A stretch of 64,000 nt of DNA from JBFWPF01 sp050250135 (GTDB lineage: Bacteria > Chlamydiota > Chlamydiia > Chlamydiales > JAFEGQ01), in assembly GCA_050250135.1 (NCBI GenBank), contig JBFWPF010000005.1:1-64000 (forward strand), written 5' to 3'. The position numbers were made by a program, and so were the translations under genes. Of the stretch, positions 58,863 through 64,000 are shown piece by piece; the stretch's first letter is position 1; every line of letters starts with the position of its first letter. The notes beneath the pieces are model-generated. The model was not told the DNA's origin. It worked only from the letters and a program-made list of their open reading frames with translations, and made no database searches.

Positions 58863-60440
58863 TCAACACAAAAGGCTAGTCCCGCCTTGCATTCGGGTGA
58901 GCTCATCGCGCCGGGCCTGGCCGGAAACGGGACGGATGGTGGTGAGGGTTCTGCCCTGCTGCTCCTCTTTGGCGATGGCAAAGTGGTGGTCGGCTTGGCG
59001 GGCCACCTGCGCTAGGTGGGTGATACAGAGGACTTGCCGCCCCGTCGCAATCGTCCCCAGTTTTTGGCCGACAAGCACGGCCGTTTCCCCTCCCATGCCA
59101 CTGTCGATCTCATCGAAGATCAGGGTGGGGGTCCTCTCAAGGCCGCTCAGAGCCGTTTTAAGGGCGAGGAGGAGGCGGGAGAGCTCGCCGCCGCTGGCAC
59201 ACTTGCGGACAGGGAGTCTCCCCTCGCCAGGGTTGGGGGCAAAGAGGAACTCGACCCCATCGCCACCGGTAAGGGAGAGGGGAGTGGGGGTGATCTCGAT
59301 CTCGAACTCGGCCTTGGCGAGGTTGAGGGGACGGAGGTGGGCGCAGGCGGCCTCTGCGAGGATTTTGGCTGCCTTTTTCCGCTCACCTGTAAGGACCATG
59401 GCGAGCTCTGTGCACCGGGCTTGTTCAGCCTGCAGTTGTCGCCCCAGTTCAGCTAGCCGCTCCTCACCGCCCCCGACTTGCTGCAGCTCCGATTCGATCT
59501 GGTGCTGGTAGGCAACTAGATCGGGGCCATACCGCTTCTTCAACCGCTCTAAGAGGGCAAGGCGGCTCGCAATGGCCTCTTGCCGCTCAGGATTGTGCTG
59601 CAAGCGGTCGGCATAGCTTCGGAGGGTGTGGGTCAGGTCTCGGACCTCGACCAAGACCCCCTCGAGATCGGCAGTGTGAGAGGGGTCGAGTTTTCCCATC
59701 CGCTGGAGCGCCTTTTGGCACTGGGCGAGGAGGGTGAGCGCTCCCCCCTCCCCATCGAGCGCTTCGATGGCCTCATAGCTTTTCTGCGCAAGCTCTTCGG
59801 AGTGGGTGAGCTTGGAGTACTCCTGGAAAAGGGTCTCCTCCTCTCCCTCCTGCGGTGCAGCGGCGGTGAGCTCTTCTAGCTCAGCTTGCAAACGGGCCTC
59901 CCTTTTTGCCCGCTCCTCAGCGCTGTCGGTCAAGCGGCGAAAGCTCTCCTCGAGTTCCTGGCAGCGGCGATAGCTCTTTTCGTAGTGGCTCGTGTCGATT
60001 TTGCCGTAGAGGTCGACCGTCTCGAGGGGATAGCTTGGGGTAGTGAGGCGGATGTTGGCGCTCTGCCCGACCACGTCAAGGAGGGTGGCAGCGAGCCGTT
60101 TTAAAAAGGTGGTCTGGACCATCTGTTGGTTGACAAAGGCGCGGCCAGGAAGCTCGCGGGAGATGATCAGATCGCCGCCCGGTTCATGTTCTATCCCGGC
60201 CTCAGCAAGGAGGGAGAGGGCCTCGGGAAGGGGAGAGAAGGCAGCTTCGACCCGCGCTCTATCGCAGCCCGAGCGGATCAGATCGGTGTCGGCCCGGCCG
60301 CCCAAAGCGAGAGCCAGAGCCTTTAGGATTGCCGACTTGCCCGCCCCTGTCTCACCGGTCAGGACCGTGAGGCCCCCTTCAAAATCGAGATGGGCCGATT
60401 CGATTAGGACAATGTTCCGGATGGAGAGGGACTTTAGCAT
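58863..60440 (-). CDS. recN: DNA repair protein RecN
   Basis: 525 residues of an SMC-like ATPase: SLSIRNIVLIESAHLDFEGG, Walker A LTGETGAGKSAIL, central coiled coils (ELEESFRRLTDSAEERAKREARLQAELEEL in parts), signature KCASGGELSRLLLALK and Walker B LIFDEIDSGMGGETA. It acts in double-strand break repair. Start overlaps the rnhC end by 7 bases. Confidence 0.95.
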   Translation of the reverse strand: MLKSLSIRNIVLIESAHLDFEGGLTVLTGETGAGKSAILKALALALGGRADTDLIRSGCDRARVEAAFSPLPEALSLLAEAGIEHEPGGDLIISRELPGRAFVNQQMVQTTFLKRLAATLLDVVGQSANIRLTTPSYPLETVDLYGKIDTSHYEKSYRRCQELEESFRRLTDSAEERAKREARLQAELEELTAAAPQEGEEETLFQEYSKLTHSEELAQKSYEAIEALDGEGGALTLLAQCQKALQRMGKLDPSHTADLEGVLVEVRDLTHTLRSYADRLQHNPERQEAIASRLALLERLKKRYGPDLVAYQHQIESELQQVGGGEERLAELGRQLQAEQARCTELAMVLTGERKKAAKILAEAACAHLRPLNLAKAEFEIEITPTPLSLTGGDGVEFLFAPNPGEGRLPVRKCASGGELSRLLLALKTALSGLERTPTLIFDEIDSGMGGETAVLVGQKLGTIATGRQVLCITHLAQVARQADHHFAIAKEEQQGRTLTTIRPVSGQARRDELTRMQGGTSLLC

Positions 60441-61324
60441 GCCCGTAGGATATCCCGTGTCGTTTTAAAGTGGAGCTTGCCGGTCTTTTCGAGGACCTGC
60501 TGCCCATGTTTGGCGACGAGGGCGCACCCGGTCTCGACTATCCCGTTGTTGGCCCCTTTTGGAAGGGGGATCCCCCACTCTTCGCTGAGCTGGTCGAGCC
60601 CCTTTAGGAAGGCAGCCCGGGCTAGGATGGAGGCCGCTGCAACAACGGGGTCCGATTCGGCCCTGACCCGTTGGGTCACCTTGAGGGTGACCCCCCGTTT
60701 AGCCAGAGCCCTGTCGAGGACGTGGGGATAGGCAAACTGGTCGACGAGGGCCGCCTTAGCGCCTGTTTTCTCTTGCAAAGAACCGATCGCGGCCGCGTGG
60801 GCCCAGGCAAGGAGGGAGTTTAGGTTGCCGAATTTCTGGTAGAGCTCATTGTACTTGGTAGGAAAGAGGCGGACGATCTCCCAGGGGCAGAGCTCCCCAA
60901 TCTCTTTGGCTAGCTGGCGCACCTTGCCATCGGGGAGTCTTTTGGAGTCGATCACCCCCATCTTGACCAGCCTCTCGATCTTCTCTCTGTCGGCGTAGAC
61001 AGCGGCGATGCAGAGGGGGCCAAAGTAGTCCCCCTTGCCCGCCTCGTCCGAGCCGATGCGGGCGCTGTAGTCGACCTCAGCTGCCACCCCGTAGGTGAAG
61101 GTTCCCAACACTTCGGGTTCGAGAAAGTAGGTGATAAAGTCGGGGGCCCCTTTCCCCTGCACGACCAGTTTGCCCGAGTCGTAAAGGGTGAGGCTGACCC
61201 CCTCCCCCTTAGCGGCAAAGCGGGTGTGGAGGGGCTGGCTGAAGGAGAAGCCGCGACCGGCAAGGGCGGTGCGGAGGGTCTCTTCAAGCGCCAGATCGAT
61301 CTGGGTAACGAAGGGGGTAGCCAT
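60434..61324 (-). CDS. rnhC: Ribonuclease HIII
   Basis: 296 residues. An N-terminal TBP-like substrate-binding domain (about residues 1-85) precedes the RNase H core with GSDEAGKGDYFGPLCIAAVY, VIDSKRLPDGK and RAESDPVVAAASILARAAFL, giving the DEDD-type metal site. It removes RNA from RNA-DNA hybrids. In Chlamydia rnhC is also next to the RodZ-like gene. Confidence 0.95.
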   Translation of the reverse strand: MATPFVTQIDLALEETLRTALAGRGFSFSQPLHTRFAAKGEGVSLTLYDSGKLVVQGKGAPDFITYFLEPEVLGTFTYGVAAEVDYSARIGSDEAGKGDYFGPLCIAAVYADREKIERLVKMGVIDSKRLPDGKVRQLAKEIGELCPWEIVRLFPTKYNELYQKFGNLNSLLAWAHAAAIGSLQEKTGAKAALVDQFAYPHVLDRALAKRGVTLKVTQRVRAESDPVVAAASILARAAFLKGLDQLSEEWGIPLPKGANNGIVETGCALVAKHGQQVLEKTGKLHFKTTRDILRAC

Positions 61325-61412
61325 GGACTAAGTGTAGCAGGCACCCTTCAACTTGACCAGATTTGCCTCTCGCTCTAGGATGAGCGAGGATCCCTCTCTC
61401 TACGGGTAACAC

Positions 61413-61829
61413 ATGAGTCAAACAGTCGAAAGTAAAGAGAAGTTAACTCACGATATCTTCCGGCTCAAACGGGCCGAGATGAACCTCTCTCTTAAAGAGG
61501 TGGAGAACGCCACCTCGATCCGGATAGCCTACCTGCAGGGGATTGAAGAGGGGCGAATCGGCTCCCTCATCTCCCCCGTTTACGCTCGGGGCTTTGTGAA
61601 GCAGTACGCCGCCTTTCTCGGCCTCGACGGAGAGCGCCTTGTCCGGGCCAATCCCGAGCTCTTTGGAGCGCGGGAGCAGCAGGACTTTGCCTACGGCATC
61701 GGGACCCTCGAAGTTCGGGGAAGCCCAGGCGGCGGGGTCAAGTGGCTCCCGAACCTTCTCTGGGCAGGGGGGATCGCGATCGTCCTGGCAGGGGCCTACT
61801 ACTTTGCCAAATCGATGGGGCTACTGTGA
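61413..61829 (+). CDS. RodZ-like helix-turn-helix membrane protein
   Basis: 138 residues. The N-terminal HTH_25 domain is IFRLKRAEMNLSLKEVENAT then SIRIAYLQGIEEGRI and SPVYARGFVKQYAAFLGLD. A single transmembrane helix (LLWAGGIAIVLAGAYYFA) ends the protein, without the periplasmic domain of full RodZ. Chlamydial RodZ (CT009) supports MreB-dependent division. The stop overlaps the next start. Confidence 0.85.
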   Translation: MSQTVESKEKLTHDIFRLKRAEMNLSLKEVENATSIRIAYLQGIEEGRIGSLISPVYARGFVKQYAAFLGLDGERLVRANPELFGAREQQDFAYGIGTLEVRGSPGGGVKWLPNLLWAGGIAIVLAGAYYFAKSMGLL

Positions 61830-62953
61830 ATTTCCTCCTGCTGACGGGGCTAACCGACGCCCCTCTGCAGGACCTCGGGGGTCTAACCCCTCTTCAGAAA
61901 GCCCACACCCCCAACCTAGATCGACTAGCCCAAGAGGGGGGGTGCCTCCTCTTCGAACCCCCTAAGTGGGGGGGGATCGAGACGACCCTATTGGCGATGC
62001 TCGGCGTGGAGGAGGGGCTCGATGAGCCAAGCGCCGCTGCCCTGGAAGCGGCGGCTCTCGGCATTGAGCTCAGGGGGGATGAGACCCTCTACTGCGCCCG
62101 CCTGGTCTCAGCAGGGGGTGGAGCGATCGTTGAGGTGGGCGATGAGCTGGTCAGCGATACGGAGGGGGCCCTTCTGTGCGAGGCCCTGAGCGCCGAGTTT
62201 GCTGCGGAGGGACTCCAGTTTGTCTCGATCCAAGGCCCCCGCTGTTTGATGATCAGTCGGACCCCTTTCGGCCCCCTCCCTGGACCGGGCCCAAGCCCAT
62301 TTGAGGTGGTCGGAGAGCGGTGGAAGGCCCTTTTGCCAAAAGGGATGCGGGCTACTCTTGGTAAACTGCTCGATCGGGTGGGGGAATCTCTAGCCGAGCA
62401 TGAGGTCAACCAGCTCCGCTCCGACCTGGAGGAGGTGCCGATCAATGCGCTGTGGGTGTCGGAAGGGGGCGGGGTGCCGAGGTGGATGGGCACCTATCGG
62501 GGCCCTGTGGGGGTGGAGATCTGGTGTGTCTCTTCTCTTGTCCAAGGGATCGCCGTTAGCTTGGGGCTCCCTTGCCGCCAGCTAGGTCATGGCCTCCGGA
62601 TGGATCGGGAGATCGAAGGGCTAGTTCGCAAATTGGAAGTCCGCCCCTTAGATATTCGCCTAATCGAGCTTCCCCACCTCTGGGAGAGCACTTACAAGGG
62701 GGACCTGCTGGAAAAGATCAAGCGGATCGAGTACCTCGACCGCCACCTGATCGGCCCCCTGACAGAGATGGGGGAGCTGGCCGTCCTGCCGCTGCGCCAC
62801 ACCGATATTCGGATCGGTCAGGTGATGAGGGGACCGATCCCCATGGTCACGACCCTTCCGGGCGATCCCCTCCCCTCCTTCGACGAGGCGACCTTCTCTC
62901 AGCTCACTTTGACGCCGTTAAATAGGGCACTTTTGCTGCCAGCTGCGCGGTGA
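61826..62953 (+). CDS. ApgM-like phosphoglycerate mutase homolog, probably inactive
   Basis: 375 residues. LTGLTDAPLQDLGGLTPLQKAHTPNLDRLAQEG in parts follows the archaeal-type iPGM N-terminus, and KIKRIEYLDRHLIGPLTEMG the C-terminal part. However the first metal Asp (usual IDGM) is Thr, the Ser-nucleophile region reads GIETTLLAML rather than GSD, and the GHDGD motif reads TYKGD. It thus lacks most ligands. It may have a structural or altered role. The GTG overlaps the RodZ-like stop; its end overlaps the aldolase by 50 bases. Confidence 0.75.
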   Translation: MNFLLLTGLTDAPLQDLGGLTPLQKAHTPNLDRLAQEGGCLLFEPPKWGGIETTLLAMLGVEEGLDEPSAAALEAAALGIELRGDETLYCARLVSAGGGAIVEVGDELVSDTEGALLCEALSAEFAAEGLQFVSIQGPRCLMISRTPFGPLPGPGPSPFEVVGERWKALLPKGMRATLGKLLDRVGESLAEHEVNQLRSDLEEVPINALWVSEGGGVPRWMGTYRGPVGVEIWCVSSLVQGIAVSLGLPCRQLGHGLRMDREIEGLVRKLEVRPLDIRLIELPHLWESTYKGDLLEKIKRIEYLDRHLIGPLTEMGELAVLPLRHTDIRIGQVMRGPIPMVTTLPGDPLPSFDEATFSQLTLTPLNRALLLPAAR

Positions 62954-64000
62954 TCTGGCGCGGCTTTGCCGCCTCGCCGTACTCCCCCCGTTTGTAGGCC
63001 GCCGCCATCTCCTCGAGGGTGACAATCGGCACATCGCCAGCGTGGCCCGCCTGTCCAAATTCCTTCATCCGCGCCTCACACACCTTCTCCATCGCATCGC
63101 GCGCTGGTGTTAGGTACTTGCGCGGATCAAACTCGGCCGGTTTCTCATCGAATAGCTTTCGGATCGCGCCAGTCATCGCAAGGCGACTATCGGTGTCGAC
63201 GTTGACCTTCCGAACGCCCGCCTTGATCCCCCGCTGGATCGCCTCCACAGGGACACCAAAGGTGGGGGGCATTTTTCCGTTGTGGTCGTTGATGATCTTG
63301 AGCAGCTCTTGGGGGACCGAGGAGGAGCCGTGCATCACCAGGTGGCACTTGGGGAGCCGCTTATGGATCTGCTCGATCCGCTCGATCGAGAGGACCTCAC
63401 CCGTCGGTTTTTTGTCGAACTTGTAGGCGCCGTGGCTTGTGCCGCAGGCGATGGCTAGCGCATCGACCCCGGTCCGCTCGACAAAGTCGGCCGCTTGATC
63501 GGGATCGGTGAGGAGCTGCTCCAGAGAGAGTCTCCCCTCAGCTCCATGCCCATCCTCCTTCTCTCCCTCACCGGTGTCGAGCCGGCCCAAAACGCCCAGC
63601 TCTCCCTCAACGGAGACGCCGAGGGTGTGGGCCATGTCGACCACAGCTCGGGTAACGGCGACGTTGTACTCATAGCTGGCAGGTGTCTTCCCATCGGCCT
63701 CGAGGGAGCCATCCATCATCACGCTCGTAAAGCCCTGCTTAATCGCGCTCAGGCAGGTGTCTGGGCTATTCCCGTGGTCTTGGTGCATGACGATCGGGAT
63801 CTCGGGGTAGAGCTCAGCGGCGGCCAGCATCAGGTGGCGGAGGAAGGCATCCTGCGAATACTGCCGCGCTCCCCGACTTGCCTGAATGATCACTGGACTT
63901 TGGGTCTTGCGTGCAGCGGCCATGATCGCCTGAATCTGCTCCATGTTGTTCACGTTGAGGGCAACGCAACCGAATCCCTTCTTGGCAGCATAGTCTAAGA
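62904..64000 (-). CDS. Class II fructose-1,6-bisphosphate aldolase (5' end outside window)
   Basis: The frame continues to the window edge (LDYAAKKGFGCVALNVNNMEQI), so the first residues are missing. Family motifs: IPIVMHQDHGNSPDTC (catalytic Asp and zinc His), SVMMDGSLEADGK, VSVEGELGVLGRLD, LAIACGTSHGAYKFDKKP, VMHGSSSVPQE and GVRKVNVDTDSRLAM. It splits fructose bisphosphate in glycolysis. C. trachomatis instead has a class I (DhnA-type) enzyme as I recall. Confidence 0.95.
   Translation of the reverse strand, partial: LDYAAKKGFGCVALNVNNMEQIQAIMAAARKTQSPVIIQASRGARQYSQDAFLRHLMLAAAELYPEIPIVMHQDHGNSPDTCLSAIKQGFTSVMMDGSLEADGKTPASYEYNVAVTRAVVDMAHTLGVSVEGELGVLGRLDTGEGEKEDGHGAEGRLSLEQLLTDPDQAADFVERTGVDALAIACGTSHGAYKFDKKPTGEVLSIERIEQIHKRLPKCHLVMHGSSSVPQELLKIINDHNGKMPPTFGVPVEAIQRGIKAGVRKVNVDTDSRLAMTGAIRKLFDEKPAEFDPRKYLTPARDAMEKVCEARMKEFGQAGHAGDVPIVTLEEMAAAYKRGEYGEAAKPRQITAQLAAKVPYLTASK

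Noticed and set aside
1..64000. CRISPR arrays, rRNA genes, transposases or prophage genes
   Set aside because: No regularly spaced direct repeats, rRNA sequence, transposase motif or phage structural gene was seen. The repeats present are palindromes. The only tyrosine recombinase is a Xer-type housekeeping protein.

Overview
The window is a gene-dense stretch (roughly 60% GC by eye) of a bacterial chromosome that I place in the Chlamydiota, most likely an environmental (non-Chlamydiaceae) lineage. The main reason is gene order. A dnaG - glyQS (one fused glycyl-tRNA synthetase) - pgsA - glgA - rplY - pth - rpsF - rpsR - rplI block and a dcd - ruvB - spoIID-like - glgX - CT043-like secretion chaperone - ssb - pepA block both follow the order I know from Chlamydia, with extra genes inserted. 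A PP2C - cysteine desulfurase - two CBS-domain membrane proteins block and a gatCAB operon also fit. The synteny is recalled knowledge, not a search.

Layout. 0-9 kb: histidine phosphatase, primase, a DCC-family protein, a large LRR protein with an in-frame amber codon, and glyQS. 8-14.5 kb: glycosyltransferase, methyltransferase, NagZ-like hydrolase, a HicAB toxin-antitoxin pair with a palindromic operator, a methyltransferase/Ddl-like ATP-grasp fusion and a serine beta-lactamase-family protein. 14.5-24.9 kb: pgsA, a PfkB kinase, glgA, tRNA-Gln, prs, the ribosomal protein block, and an hldD-hldE heptose pair. 25-29.6 kb: an unknown protein, a secreted serpin, PP2C and cysteine desulfurase. 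29.7-36.3 kb: CBS proteins, an FtsB-like protein, dcd, two small paralogous membrane proteins, ruvB and a SpoIID-like protein. 36.4-39.8 kb: a tandem array of four diverged paralogs, each with an N-terminal hydrophobic hairpin followed by a conserved helical motif; these look like candidate inclusion-membrane proteins. 39.8-45.5 kb: glgX, chaperone, ssb, pepA, a SET-domain protein and a tiny Lys-rich protein. 45.6-49.4 kb: OsmC plus a tightly overlapping SpsF-like cytidylyltransferase / NeuB-family synthase / HAD / ATP-grasp operon, probably for an activated nonulosonate-type sugar. 49.5-54.6 kb: a pair of small outer-membrane barrels, holA, a Xer recombinase and another hairpin membrane protein. 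54.6-64 kb: gatBAC, an outer-membrane barrel, recN, rnhC, a RodZ-like protein, an ApgM-like protein that seems to lack its metal ligands, and class II fructose-bisphosphate aldolase, which runs off the right edge.

Between and inside genes lie several long palindromic elements. One family of four copies (A at 18970, B at 24904, D at 50533, C at 52251) shares a CCCATAGC/GCTATGGG core hairpin but has different outer arms. One copy (141 bp, exactly 47 codons) lies in frame inside the 5' end of an outer-membrane protein gene, recalling the Rickettsia palindromic elements. A second family of two 166-bp copies sits directly on the stop codons of two genes. A separate 62-bp near-perfect palindrome separates two convergent genes.

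The genes suggest an intracellular lifestyle: envelope sugar and heptose synthesis, peptidoglycan remodelling (SpoIID-like, NagZ-like, Ddl-like, FtsB-like), glycogen metabolism (glgA, glgX), secretion-associated proteins (chaperone, Inc-like and LRR proteins) and a secreted protease inhibitor.
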